Origin: Acidobacteriota bacterium
GTDB taxonomy: Bacteria > Acidobacteriota > Terriglobia > Terriglobales > Acidobacteriaceae
Assembly: GCA_021799405.1 (NCBI GenBank)
Contig: JAJZAL010000236.1
Location: 1-8,167, forward strand
Length of the DNA: 8,167 nt
Direction: 5' to 3'
A program made the translations under genes and the position numbers. Under the pieces are notes generated by a model. The model saw nothing but the letters and a program-made list of their open reading frames with translations, was not told the origin of the DNA and made no database searches. Below are positions 1-5,794 of the stretch, piece by piece. Position 1 is the first letter of the stretch. The number at the start of each line of letters is the position of its first letter.

Positions 1-147
1 ACCCGAAGCGGCGAACCGGGGTCGCCCGGGCCGCTCTGGACCGAAGCAACAATGAAAGTGACCGAGGCTGTGTGCTGTTGCGGGTGCCGTCATTCGCATC
101 TGCTGGAGGCAGCGCCGATGCCGCAGCTGGTTGAGGTGTCCGCATGA
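1..147 (+). CDS. 3' end of an upstream reading frame, cysteine-rich tail (partial)
   Basis: The frame is open from the window edge to the TGA at 145-147, and that stop overlaps the ATG of the next gene at 144 in an ATGA arrangement typical of coupled operon genes. The visible 48 residues contain a cysteine cluster, CCCGC, followed by RHSH, which could bind a metal, although the spacing is not a standard zinc finger. If the true start is the internal ATG at 52, the product would be only 31 residues, but no good ribosome site precedes it. The C-terminus of a longer protein beginning outside the window is therefore likelier. No family is recognised, and the call rests on frame continuity and the stop/start overlap. 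Confidence 0.4.
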   Translation, partial: TRSGEPGSPGPLWTEATMKVTEAVCCCGCRHSHLLEAAPMPQLVEVSA

Positions 148-455
148 TTGACTGGCATCATCCGCGGATCTATGAACGGCTACGTTGCTTCGGCCTGACC
201 CTCTTCACGATCGGCGTGGCCTCGCACAATGTTGCGAATCCGCCGGTTGCAGTGGCGGCCATCATCGTCGCAATTCTTCTGGTCGTCCGGCTCAGGATTG
301 AACTCGAAATCGGTCGGGACGAAGAAGAGAGCAGTCTCGAACGCAAACTGCATCACATCGACCTTATCAATGCACTGGCCATGGGCCCGGCGGTGCTTGG
401 AGTGCTGGCTCTGATGCGCCGGTTCTCCGATGTCGGAATGTTCCTCGAAGGCTGA
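144..455 (+). CDS. Small membrane protein, function unknown
   Basis: The product is 103 residues. Residues about 34-50 (VAVAAIIVAILLVVRL region) form a clear membrane helix. Two weaker hydrophobic stretches lie at about 15-29 and 76-91. Between them is a charged segment, GRDEEESSLERK, at about 57-68, probably cytosolic. The start is supported by GAGGTG about five bases upstream and by overlap with the preceding stop codon, suggesting translational coupling. There is no signal-peptidase site or catalytic motif. It is followed after 26 bases by another small membrane protein, so the two may act together in the envelope. A holin-like or conjugation-accessory role is possible, but nothing in the sequence shows it. 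The protein family is not recognised. Confidence 0.65.
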   Translation: MIDWHHPRIYERLRCFGLTLFTIGVASHNVANPPVAVAAIIVAILLVVRLRIELEIGRDEEESSLERKLHHIDLINALAMGPAVLGVLALMRRFSDVGMFLEG

Positions 456-481
456 ATTGAACCTTCGGAGAGGGAGAGGAA

Positions 482-820
482 ATGAATTTGACACTAAAGG
501 GTTTGATCGAGCTGCTCGCGCAGGAGTGGTACGTTCTGTGTGCCTACTTCGCAATCTTCGTGCTGCTCGAAGTCCGCAAGAACGGCGAGCAGATCGCGAT
601 GCATCGTGTGGTTCGTCATGCGCTCTGGGCCGCGTCCTTCGTGATACTCCTGCACGCGGCGATGGTGTTGGAGCTCTTGATACGTCGGACAGGGCTTGAT
701 TTCAGAGTCTTCGACTACGTGATGGTTATGTGCCTCACCGGGACCACAATCTACCTGCTCGGCGAACTGTTCGAGGAGGTCCCGAAGCCGGTCAACGCGA
801 ATGCGGAGAAACAGTTATGA
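482..820 (+). CDS. Small three-helix membrane protein, function unknown
   Basis: The product is 112 residues with three likely membrane helices at about 16-30, 46-66 and 77-95. A basic loop (EVRKNGEQ, HRVVRH) lies between the first two, and a hydrophilic tail (EEVPKPVNANAEKQL) ends the protein. A purine-rich site, GAGAGGGAGAGGAA, sits directly upstream and fixes the start at 482. The stop codon overlaps the ATG of the next gene (ATGA at 817-820), so those two are probably translationally coupled. It shares small size and membrane character with the 103-residue neighbour upstream, consistent with a functional pair. No family, catalytic residue or transport motif is recognised. An integral membrane accessory of a mobile element is a reasonable but unproven reading. 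Confidence 0.68.
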   Translation: MNLTLKGLIELLAQEWYVLCAYFAIFVLLEVRKNGEQIAMHRVVRHALWAASFVILLHAAMVLELLIRRTGLDFRVFDYVMVMCLTGTTIYLLGELFEEVPKPVNANAEKQL

Positions 821-1032
821 CGACCGATTGGGCGCCGTTGGAACAGGTGCTCGGACCGAAACTGTGCGAGCACTTCATGTTCATGGGCCGCTCCGGCGAA
901 CTCTACCTGTACAAGCACATCGATACGCGCCGATACCTGAACCTCGACGCTGAAGGAAGGTGTTTTCGCTACACCGGGAATGGATACGACCCGGAGGAAC
1001 TGCGAAGGGCCATCGCGCACGTTTTGAGTTAA
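817..1032 (+). CDS. 71-residue soluble protein, function unknown
   Basis: The chosen ATG at 817 overlaps the previous stop (ATGA). An in-frame ATG at 730 lies deep inside the upstream membrane-protein gene and would only add residues that are its out-of-frame shadow. The product is 71 residues, compact and soluble. An amphipathic N-terminal helix is followed by a strand-rich middle (ELYLYKHIDTRRYLNLDAEG, residues about 28-47, then CFRYTGNGY) and a C-terminal helix (DPEELRRAIAHVLS). The aromatic and arginine-rich core looks like a small folded domain, possibly binding a partner or nucleic acid, but this is inference. No family is recognised. A 54-base gap with an inverted repeat separates it from ssb. 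Confidence 0.6.
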   Translation: MTTDWAPLEQVLGPKLCEHFMFMGRSGELYLYKHIDTRRYLNLDAEGRCFRYTGNGYDPEELRRAIAHVLS

Positions 1033-1045
1033 GAACACGGTGTTC
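1033..1045 (+). promoter_or_regulatory. 13-bp palindrome upstream of ssb, possible operator
   Basis: GAACACGGTGTTC has perfect six-base arms around one central base, and lies between the stop of the 71-residue gene and the ssb ribosome site. It resembles a dyad repressor site. The GAAC-N5-GTTC spacing is one base longer than the GAAC-N4-GTTC of Gram-positive LexA boxes, so SOS control of ssb is suggestive only. No convincing -35/-10 pair was found beside it. Confidence 0.3.
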
Positions 1046-1086
1046 GCGCCGGAACGACGAATGCGCGGGAAAAGGAGAAGCAAATC

Positions 1087-1536
1087 ATGAGCAAGACAGT
1101 GAACAAGGTCCTGTTGCTGGGCAATGTTGGCAAGGATCCGGAAATCGCGTCAACAAACGGTGGAACGCTCGTTGCCAAGCTTTCGCTGGCGACCTCCGAG
1201 CGCTTCAAAGACAAGCAGGGCGAGTGGCAGGAGCGCACCGAGTGGCACAACCTGGTCGCGTACGCGCGCGGCGCTGAGATCCTCCGCGATTACGTGCACA
1301 AGGGGTCGAAGCTGTATGTCGAGGGACGGCTCACAACCCGCTCCTGGGACGATAAGGAGAGCGGCAAGAAGATCTTCCGCACCGAGATCGTGGTTGGAGA
1401 CATCAGCTTGCTTTCGGATAGCGGTCGCTCAGGGAAAGCTGCATCGGATCAAAAGGCACCGCATGACACGCAGCAAAATGAGCCGGTAGGCGAATTCGAT
1501 GGACTCGGCATCACAGACGATGACGTGCCATTTTGA
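1087..1536 (+). CDS. ssb: Single-stranded DNA-binding protein (SSB)
   Basis: The product binds and protects single-stranded DNA during replication, recombination and repair, and recruits partner proteins through its C-terminal tip. It is 149 residues. The N-terminal OB fold (about 1-110) has the family pattern: MSKTVNKVLLLGNVGKDPE at the start, the TEWHNLVAYARGAEIL stretch at about 51-66, LYVEGRLTTRSW at about 76-87 and a closing strand, RTEIVVGDISLL. A short polar linker leads to an acidic tip ending DDDVPF, matching the DDDIPF partner-docking tail. Length is normal for an element-borne SSB, slightly shorter than E. coli SSB (178 residues). AAAAGGAGAAG upstream supports the ATG at 1087. It heads a block with RNase H-fold and Rad52-like genes, as in phage and plasmid recombination modules. 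Identification is firm; whether it is host or element copy is inferred from context. Confidence 0.95.
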   Translation: MSKTVNKVLLLGNVGKDPEIASTNGGTLVAKLSLATSERFKDKQGEWQERTEWHNLVAYARGAEILRDYVHKGSKLYVEGRLTTRSWDDKESGKKIFRTEIVVGDISLLSDSGRSGKAASDQKAPHDTQQNEPVGEFDGLGITDDDVPF

Positions 1537-1611
1537 TCGACCTTGCAGATGGTCGACGTAAAATCGACCCAAGATGGAACCCGATCCTCACGCCGTACAA
1601 ATCTCGGTCGA
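1537..1611 (+). repeat. Cluster of TCGACC/GGTCGA hexamers at the ssb-RNase H junction
   Basis: Four copies occur within 75 bases: TCGACC at 1537-1542, GGTCGA at 1551-1556, TCGACC at 1564-1569 and GGTCGA at 1606-1611. The first two can form a six-base-pair hairpin with an eight-base loop just after the ssb stop. The last lies in codons for the RNase H catalytic VDG motif, so part of the pattern may be chance. There is no T-tract, so this is not an intrinsic terminator. It could be an operator or an mRNA structure. Confidence 0.25.
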
Positions 1612-2401
1612 CGGTTCATGCTATCCCAAAGAGGGAAGGAAAGCAGGCTACGCTGGGATTGTTGTTTACCCGGACGACGATACTGAGCACTCAGTGCTGT
1701 TTCAGGGATTTGAAGAAAGCACGATTAATCGCATGGAACTCTCTGCGTGCATAGCCGCGATGAACTGGGCAAAAGACGAAGCGTTGGGTTCACGCGGATA
1801 TGTGCGGGTGCAAATATTCAGTGATTCTCAATATGTGGTGGACAACCAGTACTCAGCGCCATATTGGCAGAAGGCGAAGTGGCGAAACTCATCGGGACGA
1901 CCGGTTGAGAATTGGGATTTGTGGAAGGTGTTCCTTTCGGCAAAATTGAAAGCTGGCATTCGTATTGACATAGGCAAGGTAACAAACAAATCCACGCCTC
2001 TTTTGAAGAGAGTAGACAAGCTGGCTAAGGCTGCGGCAAAGAGTCATCCACGCAAGGACCGCGGCCTGGTAATCGGAAAGCTCGGGAGGGCCAAGCTCAG
2101 AGGTCCATCATCCTTATTCCCCGCTGCTTGCCAGATCGTGGTTTTCCATATTGTGAGTTCGAGGACGGTCGGGCCGACACGCGAGAACCGATTTGTAGTT
2201 GAGGTTTTCGATGAAGGCGCAAATTCTTATGTCTCGAAGCATCTGGTGTACTGCACTCCCGAGATAGGGGCACAGTTGCACAGGCGACGGGGATTCAGGG
2301 TAAGAATGAATGACAATCCGCAATATCCGCAGATTGTCGAGGTCTTGGAAGAAGTTCCGCTTCCCAAGGCGGAACGGAAGAAGATCAGCAAGTCCGTCTA
2401 G
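1574..2401 (+). CDS. RNase H-fold nuclease with an extra C-terminal domain
   Basis: The product is 275 residues. Residues 1-160 carry RNase HI-type signatures: SVDGS with D13, NRMELSA with E55, FSDSQYVV with D84 and RVDKLAKAAAK with D148. These match the DEDD residues that bind two metal ions for cleaving RNA in RNA-DNA hybrids. The usual histidine before the last aspartate is not evident; the region reads GKVTNKSTPLLK. Residues about 183-263 form a strand-rich extra domain that I do not recognise. The start is the first ATG after an in-frame TAA at 1559, but its ribosome site is weak. Hand counts of three 60-base lines give 45-48% GC, against 62-78% for sampled lines in the ssb, Rad52-like and methyltransferase genes, which suggests separate acquisition. 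Likely roles are primer or R-loop removal. It might also have lost activity or have another nucleic-acid role. Confidence 0.8.
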   Translation: MEPDPHAVQISVDGSCYPKEGRKAGYAGIVVYPDDDTEHSVLFQGFEESTINRMELSACIAAMNWAKDEALGSRGYVRVQIFSDSQYVVDNQYSAPYWQKAKWRNSSGRPVENWDLWKVFLSAKLKAGIRIDIGKVTNKSTPLLKRVDKLAKAAAKSHPRKDRGLVIGKLGRAKLRGPSSLFPAACQIVVFHIVSSRTVGPTRENRFVVEVFDEGANSYVSKHLVYCTPEIGAQLHRRRGFRVRMNDNPQYPQIVEVLEEVPLPKAERKKISKSV

Positions 2402-2484
2402 CCACTAGCTGCGACAAGCAATGGATCCGCCTTGACGGAGTTCAACGGGTAGCGGCTCGCACTCAAATCACAGGAAGGTGAATT

Positions 2485-3393
2485 ATGGAAAATGCGCAAA
2501 CAGCCGCAGAAGCACTCGTGCGTCTGGAGGAACCATTCGCTTCGAAAGATGTGAAGTGGCTGGTCGCAGCCACTTCGAGAGACGGCCGAAAAGGCCGCGT
2601 GACGCCCTATGCCGATCCGCGGGCCTACACGGACCGCCTCAACAGCATCTTCACCGCGAGCGGTTGGACACGGGAATACGCAGTCCACACCGTCTCTCCG
2701 ATCACCCGTATTAAGAAGGACAAGCCCATCCAGACAGGAAAGGTGCTGGTTACCTGCGTCGTATCGATCCCCGGCGTCGGAATGCACAGCGGGAGCGGCG
2801 AGGAGTGGGCAGACGATGAAAATGCAATGACGTCGGCGGAAGCACAGGCGTTTAAGCGGGCCTGTAGCTGTTTCGGCCTCGGCCGCTACTTCTACAACTT
2901 CGCTGAAATGTGGGTGGATCTTGATGAATACAAGCACCCGCGGGAAATCCCGGCGCTCCCGTCCTGGGCGCTGCCCGAGTGCGAGCGGCGAGCGCCTGCC
3001 CAGAATGGGACAGCCCGGAAGGGGAATGGCAACGGGACGGCCGCCGTACAAAAGGGTCCGCTTGATGCAAGCGTGACGGGCAAGATCGAGGCGTGCCGCC
3101 GGGATCTCGGGCAAATGCTTTACAGCAACATCCTGGGGTCCGTAGCAAAGGTGCGGTCTACACGGGACATTCCGAACCAGCACGTCCAGCAAGAGGTGCT
3201 GAAGTGGATGGAGAGCGGCGTCCGCGGCATGGCGCAGGTGCGCCGTGTGGCAGCCGAGATCGCCGAAACCGAGTTCTACGCGATTCTTGACGGTCTGGGC
3301 GTCCGCAGGCTGGACGAAATTCCGAACTTCGGCGTGCTGGCAAAGCTCGTCGAACATGTGAATGAGGCGCAATCCAGAAGGCCCGCCGCCTGA
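2485..3393 (+). CDS. Rad52/DdrA-family single-strand annealing protein
   Basis: The product is 302 residues and probably coats and anneals complementary single strands in RecA-independent recombination. The N-terminal Rad52-like domain (about 18-145) shows KWLVAATSRDG, YADPRAYTDRLNSIF and the characteristic helix MTSAEAQAFKRACSCFGLGR at about 115-134, which is the hallmark of Rad52/Rad22 and DdrA proteins. Residues about 168-192 are a Gly/Asn/Lys-rich linker. Residues 195-297 form a helical tail that may hold partner-binding or helix-hairpin-type elements (ILDGLGVRRLDEIPNFG). The site AGGAAGGTG upstream fixes the start. It lies downstream of ssb and the RNase H-fold gene, the usual company of annealases in phages and plasmids. 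Family assignment is by motif; annealing activity is inferred. A 382-residue minus-strand frame over it is an antisense shadow. Confidence 0.85.
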   Translation: MENAQTAAEALVRLEEPFASKDVKWLVAATSRDGRKGRVTPYADPRAYTDRLNSIFTASGWTREYAVHTVSPITRIKKDKPIQTGKVLVTCVVSIPGVGMHSGSGEEWADDENAMTSAEAQAFKRACSCFGLGRYFYNFAEMWVDLDEYKHPREIPALPSWALPECERRAPAQNGTARKGNGNGTAAVQKGPLDASVTGKIEACRRDLGQMLYSNILGSVAKVRSTRDIPNQHVQQEVLKWMESGVRGMAQVRRVAAEIAETEFYAILDGLGVRRLDEIPNFGVLAKLVEHVNEAQSRRPAA

Positions 3394-3422
3394 TCGCAAA
3401 ACTGAATATCCCGACTGGGTTA

Positions 3423-3456
3423 GGGCTACGAACAATCGTGGCCCTTCGTCGTTTTT
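3423..3456 (+). terminator. Terminator-like hairpin after the Rad52-family gene
   Basis: GGGCTACGA (3423-3431) pairs with TCGTGGCCC (3436-3444), giving nine pairs including one G-U, around an ACAA loop. The sequence TTCGTCGTTTTT follows. The T-tract is interrupted, so it may act as a weak terminator or attenuator rather than a full stop. It lies 12 bases before the next start codon and could set the boundary between the recombination block and the zinc-protein/methyltransferase block. Confidence 0.55.
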
Positions 3457-3468
3457 GAGGTCAACCCA

Positions 3469-3696
3469 ATGCGAGTCGCAGAGTGCTCCATGTGCCGGCG
3501 ACGGGCGGCCTGGTTGATCGACACGGAAGTCTTCTGTGAAGGACACAAGGAACTGATCATCAGGGCTGCCGGCGTCGATCGGTTCAGCATCCGTCGGCTG
3601 ACGGAAGCAGATTTTGCCTTCCAGAGCGGCGGCCGGGTTTCACGAACGGTGGCCGTAAAGAAGGAGGCGCAAAATCTCCATGGCGAAATTAGTTGA
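3469..3696 (+). CDS. Small CxxC...CxxH protein, probably zinc-binding
   Basis: The product is 75 residues. Near the N-terminus C6-x2-C9 is followed by C23-x2-H26, a spacing suited to one structural zinc in a small treble-clef or ribbon fold. The rest (about 30-75) is a mixed charged segment with FSIRRLTEADFAFQSGGRVSRT. The start ATG follows GAGGTCAACCCA, a modest ribosome site. The gene ends 17 bases inside the next one, and a strong site, AAGGAGG, for that neighbour lies within its last codons, so the pair is translationally linked. A DNA- or protein-binding accessory role in the element is plausible; no family is recognised. Confidence 0.6.
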   Translation: MRVAECSMCRRRAAWLIDTEVFCEGHKELIIRAAGVDRFSIRRLTEADFAFQSGGRVSRTVAVKKEAQNLHGEIS

Positions 3697-3913
3697 ACTT
3701 CCCACCGACAGAGGCATCTGCGCAATACCGCTGAGACATGCGGTCTACTGCCGTGGATGCCGGAACGTCTCCAATTCGGGACCGAATCAGTGTCGTCTGT
3801 GTGGCAGCGATCGAGTCGTGCGTCTTGAGCCGATTCTCGATGGCGGCCCGGATTCTCCGGCGCAAGGCTCCCGACAGACCAGTTTGACTCTGGTAACGGC
3901 CGTGAGCGCATAG
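3680..3913 (+). CDS. Small zinc-ribbon-like protein
   Basis: The product is 77 residues. C24-x2-C27 and C38-x2-C41 form a four-cysteine zinc-ribbon pattern (YCRGCRNVS... QCRLCGSDRVVRLEPIL), like those found at the ends of nucleic-acid enzymes or as free-standing adaptors. Beyond residue 53 the tail is polar, Ser/Thr-rich and probably unstructured. The AAGGAGGCG ribosome site lies about ten bases upstream, inside the preceding gene, with which it overlaps by 17 bases. It may be a binding partner for the downstream methyltransferase or helicase, but that is inferred only from position. The zinc-ribbon reading is sound; the function is unknown. Confidence 0.65.
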   Translation: MAKLVELPTDRGICAIPLRHAVYCRGCRNVSNSGPNQCRLCGSDRVVRLEPILDGGPDSPAQGSRQTSLTLVTAVSA

Positions 3914-3964
3914 AGGAAGTCGGTTCTCTCACCCACCACCAGGATTCTCGAAGAGGAGGCGACC

Positions 3965-5038
3965 ATGGCCCGCAGCGCCGCGCGTCTGAAGATGGGCTAC
4001 TATCCACTGCCTCTGACAGAGGCCCAGAACATCCGGTCTCTGCTCATTTTCTCAGGGCCGTGTTCCGTGATCGATCCCTGCGCGGGAAGAGGAACGGCAC
4101 TCAACCTGATCACGGCTGGTGCGCCAGTACTTCGGTTTGGGGTTGAACTCGACACCGGACGTGCGGAGGAAGCTTCAAAGACCGGGATACGGATGATCCA
4201 GGGCAATGTGTTCGACGCCCACGCGAAGGTCGAGAGCTTCTCGATGCTTTATCTGAATCCGCCCTACGATTCGGAAATCAATCTAACCGGCAATCGGCGT
4301 CTGGAGCGGCTGTTCCTTGAACACACGCATCACTGGCTGGTCCAGCACGGTGTTCTGGTCTTCGTCATTCCCTTCGAGCAGCTCAGCGACTGCGCCAGCA
4401 TTTTGAGCGCAAACTTCACCAGAATTAACGCCTTTCGTATGGCAGACGCTGAATCTGTGCGCTTCCGGCAGATTGTCGTGTTCGGTGTGCGCCGGAATGT
4501 CCGGGGCGCGGCCCTCGAGGAGAGCCAGCGGCGGATACGGACACTCGCTCAGCATGGCGGATACGACAGGTTGCCGGATCTCGCTCCAGAGACCGTTGAG
4601 CCGTATACCGTGCCGGTCTCCGGCGAAGCAGCGTTGACCTATCGTGGACTGCCATACGACTTGATCGAAGACCTTTTGCCGCATTCGGCCGCATGGAAGC
4701 AGGCCGCGCAGGCCCTGCTCCCCAGCGAAGACATTGCGATCGGCCGGCCGATCACGCCGCTTCATGGAGGCCATGTAGGCCTGCTCTGTACCGCAGGGCT
4801 GCTCAATGGTGTCTTCGGCAACGGAGAGGACAGGCACATTGCTCGCTGGCGTTCAGTTAAACACGTTACCGAGTTCCAGGAGGAAGAAGGAGACACCAAG
4901 ATCATCCGCCGGCAGGAGAAATGGTCGAACGAACTCCGGCTGTTATACGTCACTGGCAAAGCCATGAAGCTGACAGAAAGTGCTCCGGAGGAGGGAGAAA
5001 ATGATGGAGAATGCCCACCTGAGGATGGGGCTGCTTGA
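3965..5038 (+). CDS. DUF6094-like N6-adenine-type DNA methyltransferase
   Basis: The product is 357 residues. The N-terminus KMGYYPLPL, the SAM-binding motif DPCAGRGTAL at 37-46, the acidic GVELD loop at 59-63 and the catalytic-type LNPPYDSE at 97-104 mark a class I methyltransferase of the NPPY (amino-methylating, adenine-type) group. This arrangement matches proteins annotated as DUF6094, often found on mobile elements. Residues about 105-180 complete the fold, with FRQIVVFGV as a late strand. The remainder (about 180-357) is probably target recognition or partner contact and ends in an acidic tail. AGAGGAGG upstream supports the start. The next gene begins 38 bases before its stop. Likely roles are element self-modification or anti-restriction. 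RNA or protein as substrate cannot be excluded, and no cognate endonuclease is in view. Confidence 0.83.
   Translation: MARSAARLKMGYYPLPLTEAQNIRSLLIFSGPCSVIDPCAGRGTALNLITAGAPVLRFGVELDTGRAEEASKTGIRMIQGNVFDAHAKVESFSMLYLNPPYDSEINLTGNRRLERLFLEHTHHWLVQHGVLVFVIPFEQLSDCASILSANFTRINAFRMADAESVRFRQIVVFGVRRNVRGAALEESQRRIRTLAQHGGYDRLPDLAPETVEPYTVPVSGEAALTYRGLPYDLIEDLLPHSAAWKQAAQALLPSEDIAIGRPITPLHGGHVGLLCTAGLLNGVFGNGEDRHIARWRSVKHVTEFQEEEGDTKIIRRQEKWSNELRLLYVTGKAMKLTESAPEEGENDGECPPEDGAA
4987..4997 (+). promoter_or_regulatory. Ribosome site deciding the start of the 221-residue gene
   Basis: GGAGGAGGGAG ends three bases before the ATG at 5001, and its first GGAGG is nine bases from it, so 5001 (or 5004) is preferred over the GTG at 4980, which lies before this site. 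The site is inside the methyltransferase gene, implying coupled translation. Confidence 0.7.
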
Positions 5039-5666
5039 ATATGAGCGGTACACAGAGAAGATCGCAACGCGAATCCGGGTGCGCGTGAGCCACTACATCG
5101 GCGAAGACGACGAGGCGCATCTCCTGAGCGTGTTCGGCAACGATTCGGATGTCGGGGCGATCACGGCCGCCGTCTATGAACAGGCACGATTCCGGCTAAC
5201 GTTTCCAAATGGGGAGATTCAGGAGATCTCATTGGGGGAAGGGGCCATCTGCAGTCGCGGAAATATCAGCATTCCTGGCCGGAAACAGTCTGTGCGGCAC
5301 ATGATTGCGCTCTCTGAGGAGTTGCGCGGGATGAAGTCGCTGTCGCGGACCATTGTACTGCGGCCGGAGCCGAATGAGGTCTGGACTGCGCTCGTCCATC
5401 GATATGGTCTGCCGGGATTGCCGGAATGGGCGGAGTACATGATGCGAGTGCTTCGAAAGAACGATCGAGTCAAAACTGTAGACAGTATCGGCTGCTCGGC
5501 GGCGGTGGTTCTTGCGACAGCCGAGGAGTTGCTGGAGTGGATGGGTAGCGGGGTTGCACGAGAGGAGCTCCCGTTTCCAGAATCGAACGGTCCCGTTCGA
5601 TGGTCTAGCGGGACATTCGCTGAAGTTCTGCGGCCTGAGTCTCAATCGATGCAGTTGGCGGCGTGA
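5001..5666 (+). CDS. 221-residue protein of unknown function, coupled to the methyltransferase
   Basis: I do not recognise this family. The product is 221 residues, soluble and without membrane segments. The first part (about 15-100) alternates strands and charged loops (RIRVRVSHYIGEDDE, ARFRLTFPNGEIQEISLGEG). The second part is more helical (SVRHMIALSEELRGMKSLSR, LPEWAEYMMRVLRKNDRV, ATAEELLEWMGSGVAREELPFP). The start at 5001 rests on a strong ribosome site; a GTG at 4980 would add seven residues. It overlaps the methyltransferase gene by 38 bases, which suggests the two products are made in balance and may form a complex, perhaps as a specificity or inhibitory partner. A perfect palindrome lies near its 3' end. 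The coding call is good; the function is open. Confidence 0.72.
   Translation: MMENAHLRMGLLEYERYTEKIATRIRVRVSHYIGEDDEAHLLSVFGNDSDVGAITAAVYEQARFRLTFPNGEIQEISLGEGAICSRGNISIPGRKQSVRHMIALSEELRGMKSLSRTIVLRPEPNEVWTALVHRYGLPGLPEWAEYMMRVLRKNDRVKTVDSIGCSAAVVLATAEELLEWMGSGVAREELPFPESNGPVRWSSGTFAEVLRPESQSMQLAA
5582..5601 (+). repeat. 20-bp perfect inverted repeat inside a coding region
   Basis: ATCGAACGG and CCGTTCGAT are nine-base perfect arms separated by TC. The two-base spacer makes it unsuitable as a hairpin terminator and more like a dimeric-protein site. It lies about 65 bases before the end of the 221-residue gene, close to where the plus-strand series is interrupted by the antisense gene, so it may be an operator, a methylation target or chance. 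Confidence 0.4.
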
Positions 5667-5794
5667 GCAAGTTTCCACAGATCGGGCCGATGTCTCTTTG
5701 CGTATTGGGGGCGGAGTCCCTGATGAGAGGGAAATGGAGCGTATTGCGCACGTACCTTCCCTCGCAAAGTCAGTTGCCATTCTTGCACAGGTCT
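5667..5794. other. Junction between the plus-strand operon and the antisense gene, possible gene remnant
   Basis: This 128-base gap has no clear terminator or promoter. A GTG at 5663 overlaps the preceding stop (GTGA) in the style of nearby gene junctions, and begins a plausible stretch, MSKFPQIGPMSLCVLGAES, that continues to MRGKWSVLRTYLP before becoming low-quality sequence antisense to the methyltransferase fusion. It may be the stub of a gene cut by the inserted antisense gene, or simply non-coding. Confidence 0.2.

Noticed and set aside
730..816. Upstream extension of the 71-residue gene to an ATG at 730
   Set aside because: The added residues are the out-of-frame reading of the membrane-protein gene. 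The ATGA overlap at 817 is the better start.
2398..3546. A 382-codon minus-strand frame
   Set aside because: It covers the Rad52-family gene antisense, has atypical composition and no motif, while the plus-strand frame has the Rad52 signature and a good ribosome site.
4283..4837. A 184-codon minus-strand frame
   Set aside because: It is antisense to the DUF6094-like methyltransferase, which has clear SAM and NPPY motifs.
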